Part shown: positions 7,420 to 15,436 of the stretch, one piece after another
Numbering within the stretch: position 1 is the first letter of the stretch
Layout of the letters: every line of letters starts with the position of its first letter
From: JAFCUW01 sp049897565
Lineage (GTDB): Bacteria; Pseudomonadota; Gammaproteobacteria; Burkholderiales; Burkholderiaceae_D
Direction of reading: 5' to 3'
DNA: 64,000 bases
Assembly: GCF_049897565.1 (NCBI RefSeq)
Contig: NZ_JAFCWM010000011.1
Location: 1 to 64,000, forward strand
Program-made: the position numbers and the translations under genes
The notes under the pieces: generated by a model
What the model was told of the DNA's origin: nothing
Seen by the model: only the letters and a program-made list of their open reading frames with translations
The model's database searches: none

Positions 7420-9732
7420 TCAGCGTTGCGAGACGGCGTCCACCACGCACAACGCAGTCATGTTAACAATCCGGCGCACCGTGGCCGACGGCGTCAGGAT
7501 ATGCACCGGTTTGGCGCAGCCGAGCAGCACGGGGCCGATCGCGATGCCGCTGCCGGCCGCCGTTTTCAGCAGGTTGTAGGCAATGTTGGCGGCGTCGATG
7601 TTCGGCATCACCAGCAGGTTGGCATCGCCCTTGAGCGTCGAGTTCGGCATGTTCTTGTCGCGCAGCGCCGAGTCGAGCGCGGCATCGCCGTGCATTTCGC
7701 CGTCGACTTCCAGCGCCGGCGCGCGCTGCTGGATCAGCGCCAGCGCCGCGCGCATCTTGCGCGCCGACTCGGTGTTGGCCGAGCCGAAGTTCGAGTGCGA
7801 CAGCAGCGCCGCGCGCGGCAGGATGCCGAAGCGGTTCATCTCCTCGGCCGCCATCAGCGTGATCTCGGCGATCTGCTCGGCATCGGGATTTTCGTTGACG
7901 TGGGTGTCGACGATGGCCAGCTGGCGCTCCGGCAGAATCAGAATGTTCATCGCCGCGTAGACGTTGGCGCCGGCGCGCTTGCCGAGCACCTGGTCGATGT
8001 AGTGCAGGTGCAGCCAGGTGGTGCCGAAGGTGCCGCAGATCATGCCGTCGGCGTGCCCCTTGTGGATCATCATCGCACCGATCAGGCTGTGGCGGCGGCG
8101 CATTTCCAGCTTGGCCCAGTCTTGCGTCACGCCCTTGCGCACTGCCATCTGGTAATACGTCTGCCAGTAGTCGCGATAGCGCTCTTCGTGGTCCGGATTG
8201 ATGATGTCGAAATGCTCGCCGACCTTCAGGCGCAGGCCGAACTTCTGGATGCGCTGCGCGAGCACGGCCGGACGGCCGATCAGGATCGGGCGCGCCAGGT
8301 TTTCGTCGACCACCACCTGCACCGCGCGCAGCACGCGCTCTTCTTCGCCTTCGGCGTAGACGATGCGCTTGAGCTCGATAGGGGTGCTCTTGGCGGTCTG
8401 GAACAGCGGCTTCATGAACGTGCCGCTGCGGTAGACGAACTGCTGCAGGCTCTGCGCGTAGGCTTGCAGGTCGGCGATCGGCCGCGTGGCGACGCCCGAT
8501 TCAGCCGCCGCGCGGGCCACCGCCGGCGCGATGTGGGTCAGCAGGCGCGGATCGAACGGCATCGGAATCAGGTATTCCGGCCCGAACGACAGGTTGTTGA
8601 TGCCGTAGGTGGAGGCGACGATGTCGGACTGCTCGGCGTGCGCCAGGTCGGCGATCGCATACACGACGGCAATTTCCATCTCGCGCGTGATGGTCGTGGC
8701 GCCGCAGTCGAGCGCGCCGCGGAAGATGTACGGGAAGCACAGCACGTTGTTGACCTGGTTCGGGTAGTCCGACCGGCCGGTCGCCATGACGGCGTCGTCG
8801 CGCACGGCCTTGACTTCTTCCGGCAGGATTTCCGGCGTCGGATTGGCCAGCGCCAGGATCAGCGGCCTGGCCGCCATCTGGCGCACCATGTCCGGCTTGA
8901 GCACGCGGCCGGCCGACAGGCCGAGGAAGATGTCGGCGCCGGCGATGACTTCAGCGAGCGTGCGCGCCGACGTCTGCTGGGCGAAGCGCGCCTTGTCCGG
9001 ATCCATCAGCTCGGTGCGGCCCGTGTAGACCACGCCGGCCAGGTCGGTGACGGTGATGTTTTCGATCGGAAAGCCGAGGTCGACCAGCAGCTCGAGGCAG
9101 GCCAGCGCCGCCGCGCCGGCGCCCGACACCACCAGCTTGCATTGCTTCAGGTCCTTGCCGCAGACCTTGACGCCGTTGATGATGGCGGCGCAGACGATGA
9201 TCGCGGTGCCGTGCTGGTCGTCGTGGAAGACCGGGATGTTCATCCGCTCGCGCAGCTGGCGCTCGATGTAGAAACACTCGGGCGCCTTGATGTCCTCGAG
9301 ATTGATGCCGCCGAAGGTCGGCTCGAGCGACGCGATGATGTCGACCAGCTTGTCCGGATCGTTTTCGTTGATCTCGATGTCGAAAACGTCGATGCCGGCA
9401 AATTTCTTGAACAGCACGCCCTTGCCTTCCATCACCGGCTTCGACGCCAGCGGGCCGATATTGCCCAGGCCGAGCACGGCGGTGCCGTTGGTGATGACCG
9501 CGACCAGGTTGCCGCGCGCGGTATACTTATAGGCGTTCGCGGGGTCGGCGACGATTTCTTCGCACGGCGCCGCTACCCCCGGCGTGTAGGCCAGCGCGAG
9601 GTCGCGCTGGTTGAGCAGTTGCTTGGTCGGCGCGATGCTGATCTTTCCCGGCCGTGGCGTCTCGTGGTACTCGAGTGCGGCAATCCGAAGTTGTTGACGC
9701 AATTCTTCTTTTTTCTCAGATGACGAATCCAT
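7420..9732 (-). CDS. maeB: NADP-dependent malic enzyme with PTA-like domain
   Basis: This 770-residue protein has two parts. Residues 1-430 form the malic enzyme, with LAYTPGVAAPCEEI, the catalytic region around YTARGNLVAVITNG, the metal-binding HDDQHGTA and the NADP loop VVSGAGAAALA. Residues 440-770 form a phosphotransacetylase-like domain (RIVYAEGEEERVLRA, later GPVLLGCAKPVHIL). That domain in MaeB is regulatory and is not expected to have strong transacetylase activity. The enzyme decarboxylates malate to pyruvate and produces NADPH. An AGGAAG ribosome site precedes the ATG. It is transcribed away from the rubrerythrin gene, so the shared 200-base gap holds divergent promoters. Confidence 0.95.
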   Translation of the reverse strand: MDSSSEKKEELRQQLRIAALEYHETPRPGKISIAPTKQLLNQRDLALAYTPGVAAPCEEIVADPANAYKYTARGNLVAVITNGTAVLGLGNIGPLASKPVMEGKGVLFKKFAGIDVFDIEINENDPDKLVDIIASLEPTFGGINLEDIKAPECFYIERQLRERMNIPVFHDDQHGTAIIVCAAIINGVKVCGKDLKQCKLVVSGAGAAALACLELLVDLGFPIENITVTDLAGVVYTGRTELMDPDKARFAQQTSARTLAEVIAGADIFLGLSAGRVLKPDMVRQMAARPLILALANPTPEILPEEVKAVRDDAVMATGRSDYPNQVNNVLCFPYIFRGALDCGATTITREMEIAVVYAIADLAHAEQSDIVASTYGINNLSFGPEYLIPMPFDPRLLTHIAPAVARAAAESGVATRPIADLQAYAQSLQQFVYRSGTFMKPLFQTAKSTPIELKRIVYAEGEEERVLRAVQVVVDENLARPILIGRPAVLAQRIQKFGLRLKVGEHFDIINPDHEERYRDYWQTYYQMAVRKGVTQDWAKLEMRRRHSLIGAMMIHKGHADGMICGTFGTTWLHLHYIDQVLGKRAGANVYAAMNILILPERQLAIVDTHVNENPDAEQIAEITLMAAEEMNRFGILPRAALLSHSNFGSANTESARKMRAALALIQQRAPALEVDGEMHGDAALDSALRDKNMPNSTLKGDANLLVMPNIDAANIAYNLLKTAAGSGIAIGPVLLGCAKPVHILTPSATVRRIVNMTALCVVDAVSQR

Positions 9733-9934
9733 GCTTGCTGCCTTCCTGTTGGTACGCGGGGAATGACGATTTTATCAGAATGACTCTTTCAGCAAGCTAT
9801 CGCTTATTTTTATATCACCGGAATGATAAAAACTATCGATGCGATGGAAACGATCAATTTCACGCAAGATCAGTTTAAGGCTATCATTGTTTGCATACCG
9901 ATTGAATTCACTAATGATCACCGAGGAGAGCCGC

Positions 9935-10417
9935 ATGTCCACCCAGCCAAAATCCGTCACCATCGAAAACCTCGAAGCCGCCTTTGCCGGCGAATCGATG
10001 GCGCACATTAAGTACCGCTACTTCGCCAAGCTGGCGCGCGCCGCCGGCGCGATCGAAGTCGCTGAAGCGTTCGAGGCCACCGCCGACCAGGAAGTTCAGC
10101 ATGCCTTTGGCCACCTCGACTTGCTGTACCCCAAGGACAAGATGACGCCGGCGCGTTCGCTGGAAATTGCCATCGAGGGCGAAACGTACGAGTACACCGA
10201 GATGTACCCGAAATTCCGCCACCTGGCGATCGAAGAAGGCAACAGCGCCGCCGTGGCCGAATACGACGAGCAGATCGAGGAGTCGAAAGTGCACGCCGCG
10301 CAATTCAAGCGCACGCTCGAAATTGCCGCCAAGCGCTTCGCCGCGCTGGCCAATGTCGAAGAGCGCCACGCGAACCATTACAAGGCCGCCCTCGACAAGC
10401 TCAACGCAGCAGCCTGA
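9935..10417 (+). CDS. rubrerythrin family protein (no fused rubredoxin)
   Basis: This 160-residue four-helix diiron protein shows the expected ligand pattern. It has FAGESMAHIKYRYFAKLA at the N-terminus (Glu and His), the DQEVQHA E-x-x-H, and EERHANHY near the C-terminus. It lacks the usual C-terminal rubredoxin domain, but a separate rubredoxin gene follows 44 bases later. The start was set at 9935 because GAGGAGAG lies five bases upstream, and the longer frame from 9839 has no such site. Rubrerythrins reduce hydrogen peroxide to water. Electrons should come from the next two gene products, so this gene is best read as the terminal peroxidase of a small NADH-driven chain. Confidence 0.88.
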   Translation: MSTQPKSVTIENLEAAFAGESMAHIKYRYFAKLARAAGAIEVAEAFEATADQEVQHAFGHLDLLYPKDKMTPARSLEIAIEGETYEYTEMYPKFRHLAIEEGNSAAVAEYDEQIEESKVHAAQFKRTLEIAAKRFAALANVEERHANHYKAALDKLNAAA

Positions 10418-10461
10418 ACCAGCGACTACAATTCGATCAATTACACCGACAAGGACCACCC

Positions 10462-10626
10462 ATGAAAACTTACCAGTGCATCGTTTGCGGCTTCATTTAT
10501 GACGAAAGCGTCGGCATGCCGGCCGAAGGCATTGCCGCCGGCACCCGCTGGGCCGACATCCCGGAAGACTGGGCCTGCCCGGATTGCGGCGTGGCCAAGT
10601 CCGACTTCGAGATGGTGGAACTGTAA
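10462..10626 (+). CDS. rubredoxin
   Basis: This 54-residue protein, MKTYQCIVCGFIYDESVG, has the two knuckles C-I-V-C-G and C-P-D-C-G that bind a single iron, plus the classic D-I-P-E-D-W-A-C-P segment. Length and spacing are those of ordinary rubredoxins. An AAGGA site precedes the ATG. It lies between a rubrerythrin that lacks a rubredoxin domain and a rubredoxin reductase, and ends one base before the reductase ATG. It should shuttle single electrons between them. Confidence 0.95.
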   Translation: MKTYQCIVCGFIYDESVGMPAEGIAAGTRWADIPEDWACPDCGVAKSDFEMVEL

Positions 10627-10627
10627 G

Positions 10628-11800
10628 ATGACCGCGCCGCTTCCTGTTGTGATCGTCGGCGCCGGCATGGCCGGCTATGCCGTCGCGCGCGAGTTCCGCA
10701 AGCTCGACAAGGATACCGCGCTGCTGATCGTCGCCGGCGACAGCGGCGGCTCCTACGCCAAGCCGATGCTGTCGAACGCCTTCGCCCTCGGCAAGGCGGC
10801 CGCGCAGCTGCTGTCGCACAGCGCCGAACAGATGGCCGTCACGCTGGACGCCCGCATTCTCGCGCGCACCGCCGTCACCGCGATCGACAGTGCGGCGGCC
10901 GTGATCGAGACGGCGCAAGGCGAGCGCATCGGCTACCGCCAGCTGGTGCTGGCGCTCGGCGCGCAGCCGATCCGGCTGGCAATCGACGGCGACGCTGCCG
11001 CCGACATCCTCTCAGTCAACCACCTGGACGACTACGCCCAGATGCGCGAGCGGCTGGCGGCGCTGGGCCGGCCGGCGCGGGTGGCCATCCTCGGCGCCGG
11101 CCTGATCGGCTGCGAGTTTGCCGACGACCTCGTTGCCGGCGGCCACCAGGTCACGCTGATCGACCCTAACGCGCGTCCGCTGGCGTTGCTGGCGGCGCCG
11201 GCGTTGTCGGCGGCGCTGGCGCAGGCGTGGGCGGCGCTGCCGATCACGCTCAAGCTGGGCACCACCGCCACCAGCGTGCGGCGCGGCGTCGATGGCCTGG
11301 TCGTCAGCCTGGCCGATGGCGCCAGTGTCGACGCCGACCTGGTGCTGTCGGCAGTGGGATTGCGCCCGTCCATAGCGCTGGCGCAGGCGGCCGGACTGGC
11401 GACGGCGCGCGGCATCGCCATCGACCGTTTTGGCGCCACCAGCGCGCCCGGCGTCTATGCGCTCGGCGACTGCGCCGAGTACAGCACCGCCAGTGGCGGC
11501 GCGGTGATGCCGTACATTGCGCCGCTGCTGGCGGCGGCGCGCGCGATCGGCGCCACGCTGGCCGGCACGCCGACGCCGATCGACCTGAAGGCCGACGCGG
11601 TGCTGGTCAAGACGCCTAGCTTGAAGCTGGCACTGGCGCCGCCGCCGCACGGCAGCCGCGGCGAGTGGATCAGCGCGCTGGACGGCGAGCGCACGATCGC
11701 CCGCTTCGTCGACGAGCAGGGCCTGGTGCGCGGCTTCGGCCTGTCGCTGCACACGCCGGCGCTGCGCCAGTCGCTGCTGGCCGAACTAGTGCCAAACTAG
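10628..11800 (+). CDS. rubredoxin-NAD(+) reductase, FAD-dependent
   Basis: This 390-residue class I pyridine nucleotide-disulfide reductase-type flavoprotein has an N-terminal FAD loop, VVIVGAGMAGYAVAREF. The NAD loop is VAILGAGLIGCEFADDL near residue 156. A second FAD motif, GVYALGDCAEY, lies near residue 275. It lacks a redox-active CxxC, as expected of the rubredoxin reductase (RubB/AlkT) group. The ATG at 10628 sits one base after the rubredoxin stop. It should pass electrons from NADH to rubredoxin and then to the rubrerythrin. No alkane hydroxylase is present, so peroxide defence is more likely than alkane oxidation. Confidence 0.88.
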   Translation: MTAPLPVVIVGAGMAGYAVAREFRKLDKDTALLIVAGDSGGSYAKPMLSNAFALGKAAAQLLSHSAEQMAVTLDARILARTAVTAIDSAAAVIETAQGERIGYRQLVLALGAQPIRLAIDGDAAADILSVNHLDDYAQMRERLAALGRPARVAILGAGLIGCEFADDLVAGGHQVTLIDPNARPLALLAAPALSAALAQAWAALPITLKLGTTATSVRRGVDGLVVSLADGASVDADLVLSAVGLRPSIALAQAAGLATARGIAIDRFGATSAPGVYALGDCAEYSTASGGAVMPYIAPLLAAARAIGATLAGTPTPIDLKADAVLVKTPSLKLALAPPPHGSRGEWISALDGERTIARFVDEQGLVRGFGLSLHTPALRQSLLAELVPN

Positions 11801-11828
11801 GGGTCGGCGGTGCAAGGTACAATTGCCC

Positions 11829-12797
11829 ATGCTCTCCGAATTCGACCTGATCAAGCAGTACTTCACGCGCGCGCGGCCGTCGCGCGCCACCCTCGGCATC
11901 GGCGACGACTGTGCGCTGCTGACGCCCAGCGCCGGCGCCCAGATGGCAATTTCGTCCGACATGCTGGTCGAGGGGCGCCACTTTTTCGCCGGCGCCGACG
12001 CCCGCATGCTGGGCCACAAATGCCTGGCGGTGAACCTGTCGGACCTGGCGGCAATGGGCGCCAGGCCGGTGGCCTTCACCCTGGCGCTGGCGCTGCCTGA
12101 AGCCAATCCTGCGTGGCTGGACGGCTTCTCGCGCGGGCTGTTCGCGCTGGCCGACGCCTTCGACTGCGAACTGATCGGCGGCGATACCACCAGGGGCCCG
12201 CTGACCATCTGCATTACCATCTTCGGCGAACTGTCGCCCGGACAGGCCCTGCGGCGCGACGCCGCCAGAGTGGGCGACGACGTCTGGATTTCCGGCACGC
12301 TGGGCGACGCCCGGCTGGCGCTGGCCGGCTACCGCGGCGAATGCGCGCTCGACGCGGCCAGCTTGCAGCTTGCCGGCGCGCGCATGCACGCGCCGACGCC
12401 GCGCGTGGCGCTCGGCCGCGCTCTGGCCAGCGGCGCGCTGGCGCACGCCGCGCTCGACATCTCGGACGGACTGGTGGGCGACCTCGGACACATGCTGGCC
12501 GCATCGAACGTCGGCGCCACGCTGGAGGCCGACGCGCTGCCGGCCGGGCCGGTGCTGGCCGGCCAGGACCGCGCGCTGCGGCGCCGCTTCACCGCCGCCG
12601 GCGGCGACGACTACGAACTGTGCTTCACCGCGGCGCCCGAACGGCGCGCCGCAATTGCAGCGGCGGCGGCCCGATGCGGCACCGCCGTCACCCGCGTTGG
12701 CGTCATCGACGCCGGCGAGGGCCTGCGCTTCGTCGATGCCGGCGGCGCTCCACTGAACCTGCAGCTGGCCGGCTTCGACCATTTCGCCAGCGACTAA
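11829..12797 (+). CDS. thiL: thiamine-phosphate kinase
   Basis: This 322-residue PurM/SelD-fold kinase begins MLSEFDLIKQYF, with the family's GIGDDCALL ATP/Mg motif near residue 27. It then has MLVEGRHFF, KCLAVNLSDLAAMGA and GGDTTRGP. Later ISDGLVGDLGHML and GGDDYELCF complete the ThiL signature. The enzyme phosphorylates thiamine monophosphate to thiamine pyrophosphate in the cytosol. The ATG at 11829 was taken rather than an in-frame TTG six bases earlier because it matches the family start. The next gene follows after 13 bases. No other thiamine gene is nearby. Confidence 0.93.
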   Translation: MLSEFDLIKQYFTRARPSRATLGIGDDCALLTPSAGAQMAISSDMLVEGRHFFAGADARMLGHKCLAVNLSDLAAMGARPVAFTLALALPEANPAWLDGFSRGLFALADAFDCELIGGDTTRGPLTICITIFGELSPGQALRRDAARVGDDVWISGTLGDARLALAGYRGECALDAASLQLAGARMHAPTPRVALGRALASGALAHAALDISDGLVGDLGHMLAASNVGATLEADALPAGPVLAGQDRALRRRFTAAGGDDYELCFTAAPERRAAIAAAAARCGTAVTRVGVIDAGEGLRFVDAGGAPLNLQLAGFDHFASD

Positions 12798-12810
12798 GAT
12801 AGGACACGCC

Positions 12811-13293
12811 GTGACCCCCGACATCATCGACCTTGCCGCGCGCGTCGGCCGGGCCCTGCAGGCGAAGCGGCTGACAATGTGCACGGCCGAATCGTGCACC
12901 GGCGGCGGCGTGGCGCAGGCGATCACGGAAGTGGCCGGCTCGAGCGCCTGGTTCGACCGCGGCTTCGTCACTTACTCGAACGTTGCCAAGGAACAGATGC
13001 TGGGCGTGGCGCCGGCGCTGCTGGCGCAACACGGCGCCGTCAGCGAGGAAGTGGCGGCGGCGATGGCCAGCGGCGCACTGGCCAACAGCGGCGTGCAGGT
13101 GGCGCTGTCGACCACCGGCATCGCCGGCCCCGGCGGCGCGGTGCCCGGCAAGCCGGTCGGCACCGTGTGTTTCGGCTGGGCCATCGGTTCAATCGTGCGC
13201 ACCGAACGCCTGCTGTTTGGTGGCGACCGCGGCGCGGTGCGCGAGCAGACCGTGGTGCATTCGCTGCAGCGCTTGCTTGAGTTGCTTGAATAA
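12811..13293 (+). CDS. pncC: nicotinamide-nucleotide amidohydrolase (CinA C-terminal type)
   Basis: This 160-residue protein corresponds to the stand-alone CinA C-terminal domain. TAESCTGGGVAQAIT holds the catalytic serine, followed by YSNVAKEQMLGV, HGAVSEEVAAAMA and TTGIAGPGG. The enzyme deamidates NMN to nicotinate mononucleotide, salvaging NAD breakdown product. It starts at GTG with a TAGGA site eight bases upstream and ends one base before the phosphatase gene. The thiL-pncC order with a tight spacer suggests cotranscription. Confidence 0.92.
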   Translation: MTPDIIDLAARVGRALQAKRLTMCTAESCTGGGVAQAITEVAGSSAWFDRGFVTYSNVAKEQMLGVAPALLAQHGAVSEEVAAAMASGALANSGVQVALSTTGIAGPGGAVPGKPVGTVCFGWAIGSIVRTERLLFGGDRGAVREQTVVHSLQRLLELLE

Positions 13294-13294
13294 G

Positions 13295-14164
13295 GTGCGC
13301 GCCCTCGCCGCGTGCTGGCTGCTGCTGCCGGCCGCCTTTGCGGCCGAGCCCGCGTCGAGCGTCACCGTCTACGCCGCCGGCGATATCGCCCGTTGCGACG
13401 AGGGCGATCCGGCGCGCTCGGGTGCGGCCGCCACTGCCGACCTGATCGTCAGCGGCCTGGTCGCCGATCCGCATGCCGCCGTGCTGATGCTGGGCGACGC
13501 CACCTATCCGGTCGGCACGCCGGCCGAATTTACCGACTGCTACGGGCCGACCTGGGGCCGCTTCAAGAGCCGCACCTGGCCCGCGCCCGGCAACCACGAA
13601 TACGCCACCAAGGGCGCGGCCGGCTATTTCGGCTACTTCGGCGCCGCCGCCGGGCGTGGCTACTACAGCTTTCAGCTCGGCCACTGGCGCCTGTATTCGC
13701 TCAACAGCAACCTCGGCAAGACCGAACACGCGGTCCAGCTGGCTTGGCTGCGCGCCGAACTGGCGCGCCGGCCGTCGCGCTGCACGCTCGCGTACTGGCA
13801 CCACCCGCTGTATAGTTCCGGGATGCATGGCAGTTTTGCGCGCATGAAGGACGCCTGGCAGGCGCTGTACGAGGCCGGCGCCGAACTTGTGTTGGCTGGG
13901 CATGACCACACCTACGAGCGCTTCGCGCCGCAGGACGCCGATGGCAGGCGCAAGGACGCGAGCGGCATCCGCCAGTTCGTCGTCGGGACCGGCGGCGCGT
14001 TTGCCACGCCGCTGAAGTGGCCGCTCCCCAACAGCCAGGCGAGCGACGCCAACCGCTACGGCGCGCTGAAGCTGGTATTGTCCGCCGACAGCTACGCGTG
14101 GGAATTCCTGGACGCGGCGGCGGACGGGCCGCGGCTCGACCGCGGCACGGCGCGCTGCCACTGA
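13295..14164 (+). CDS. secreted metallophosphoesterase
   Basis: This 289-residue protein begins with a short signal peptide (VRALAACWLLLPAAFAAEP). The calcineurin-like metal motifs follow in order: AAGDIARCDEGD, MLGDATYPVG, PAPGNHEYAT, AYWHHPLYSSG and LAGHDHTYERF. The GNHEY and GHDHTYER forms are typical of purple acid phosphatase-like enzymes. It should act in the periplasm or outside the cell on phosphomonoesters; the substrate is unknown. The GTG at 13295 is one base after the pncC stop, and a TTG at 13286 is the alternative. It ends 30 bases before the TraL-like gene. Confidence 0.82.
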   Translation: MRALAACWLLLPAAFAAEPASSVTVYAAGDIARCDEGDPARSGAAATADLIVSGLVADPHAAVLMLGDATYPVGTPAEFTDCYGPTWGRFKSRTWPAPGNHEYATKGAAGYFGYFGAAAGRGYYSFQLGHWRLYSLNSNLGKTEHAVQLAWLRAELARRPSRCTLAYWHHPLYSSGMHGSFARMKDAWQALYEAGAELVLAGHDHTYERFAPQDADGRRKDASGIRQFVVGTGGAFATPLKWPLPNSQASDANRYGALKLVLSADSYAWEFLDAAADGPRLDRGTARCH

Positions 14165-14194
14165 AGCAAACAGATTTATTAATTGGAGCATTCG

Positions 14195-14923
14195 ATGCAA
14201 AACACGGTTCACTTCATCCTGCAGGGCAAGGGCGGCATCGGCAAGACGCTGGTGTCGACAATCCTCGCGCAGTGGCTTGCCGGCCAGGACGAGCTGCCGC
14301 TGCGCTGCTACGACACCGACCAGGAAAACGCCACCTTTTCGCGCTACAAGGCGATGAACGTGAAACACGTGCCGGTAATGACCGACACCCGCAACATCGA
14401 CCCGAAGCGCTTCGACGCGCTGATGATCGACCTGCTCGAAACGGAAGGCAACTGCGTCGTCGACAACGGCGCCAACACCTTTTCGCCGCTGATGGGCTAC
14501 CTGCTGGAGAACGACTGCTTTGCCATGCTGCAGGAATCGGGCCGCAAGGTCTACATCCACACCATCGTCGGCGGCGGCGACACGTTGCACGACACGGCGA
14601 TGGGCTTCGTGTCGACCGCCAAGTCGACCAACGTGCCGCTGGTGCTGTGGGAAAACGAGCACTTCGGCCTGCTGCAATCGGCCAGCGGCAAGATCTTCAC
14701 CGAGTCGCATACCTACGAAGACAACGCCGCGCGCGTCGTCGGGCGCGTGGTGCTGTCACAGCGCAATGCCGATACCTTTGGCGCCGACATCAAGAAGATG
14801 AACATCGCCCGCATGACGGTCGAGGAAGTGCGTGCCAGCGACAAGTTCAACGTGATGGAAAAGCAGCGCATCAAGGTCGTGTTCCGCGACCTGTTCGAGC
14901 AGCTCGACAAGATCACCTGGTAA
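14195..14923 (+). CDS. TraL-like ParA/MinD-superfamily ATPase
   Basis: This 242-residue protein has a deviant Walker A, QGKGGIGKT, at residues 10-18, then YDTDQENATFSRYKAMNV, in which Asp-Thr-Asp replaces the usual ParA DxD. VVDNGANTFSPLMGYLL and VYIHTIVGGGDTLHDT follow. These features, and an end with QRIKVVFRDLFEQLD, match TraL of IncP-type conjugation systems as I recall it. TraL is a cytosolic ATPase of unclear role in plasmid transfer. Nothing else of a transfer system is nearby except a TraM-like partner six bases downstream. The ATG at 14195 follows TTGGAGCATTCG; the frame's earlier TTG is less likely. Function on the chromosome is unknown. Confidence 0.72.
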   Translation: MQNTVHFILQGKGGIGKTLVSTILAQWLAGQDELPLRCYDTDQENATFSRYKAMNVKHVPVMTDTRNIDPKRFDALMIDLLETEGNCVVDNGANTFSPLMGYLLENDCFAMLQESGRKVYIHTIVGGGDTLHDTAMGFVSTAKSTNVPLVLWENEHFGLLQSASGKIFTESHTYEDNAARVVGRVVLSQRNADTFGADIKKMNIARMTVEEVRASDKFNVMEKQRIKVVFRDLFEQLDKITW

Positions 14924-14929
14924 GCGGCC

Positions 14930-15412
14930 ATGGACCAGCAAAAATTGCGCACCCTGGTGTTTGAAAAGACCGGCGTCAAGATCGATGTCGACGATCCGGT
15001 GTTCGCGCTGGTGGCGCTGAACGAGGCGGTGCTGGCCGAAGCGGTCGAGCGTCACGTGGCGCTGCTCGACGACGCCACCGCCGAACTGGCCGCGCGGCTG
15101 CGCGACAGCGGCATCGGCGTATCATCGGCATCATCGACAAGACCGGCGGCGCCGGCGGCAGCGACCGTCAGCGCCGAAAAGCGCACGATGGCGATCGCCG
15201 GCGCAGCCGCCTTGCTGGGCGCCGTGCTGGTGCTGCTGGGCCAGGCGATCTTCTTCCGGCCGGCGCCGGCAACCGCGCCGATCGTGCAGGCGAAGGAACT
15301 GAGCGAAGAACAGGCGAGCGCACTGCGCACGGGCGAAAAGCTGGCGAAGATTGTCCAGAAGCTCGACGCCAAGACGCGCGACAAGATCCAGGCCGAACTG
15401 CAAAAGCCCTGA
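14930..15412 (+). CDS. TraM-like small membrane protein
   Basis: This 160-residue protein has an N-terminal helical region with VKIDVDDPVFALVALNEAVL. A coiled stretch and an Ala/Pro/Ser-rich linker follow. One membrane helix (MAIAGAAALLGAVLVLLGQ, about residues 84-102) is followed by a charged tail, KTRDKIQAELQKP. The DDPxxxLxxxN opening followed by a single membrane helix recalls TraM of IncP plasmids, which lies next to traL there. It starts six bases after the TraL-like gene, which supports a joint unit. The match is from memory and the role outside conjugation is unknown. Confidence 0.62.
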   Translation: MDQQKLRTLVFEKTGVKIDVDDPVFALVALNEAVLAEAVERHVALLDDATAELAARLRDSGIGVSSASSTRPAAPAAATVSAEKRTMAIAGAAALLGAVLVLLGQAIFFRPAPATAPIVQAKELSEEQASALRTGEKLAKIVQKLDAKTRDKIQAELQKP

Positions 15413-15436
15413 CGTACTGAACGGAATTAAGCACGC

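Noticed and set aside
7297..9723. 808-codon plus-strand frame opposite malic enzyme
   Set aside because: It is the antisense shadow of maeB: Arg/His/Gln/Val-heavy composition, no start context and no family, while the minus strand has all MaeB motifs.
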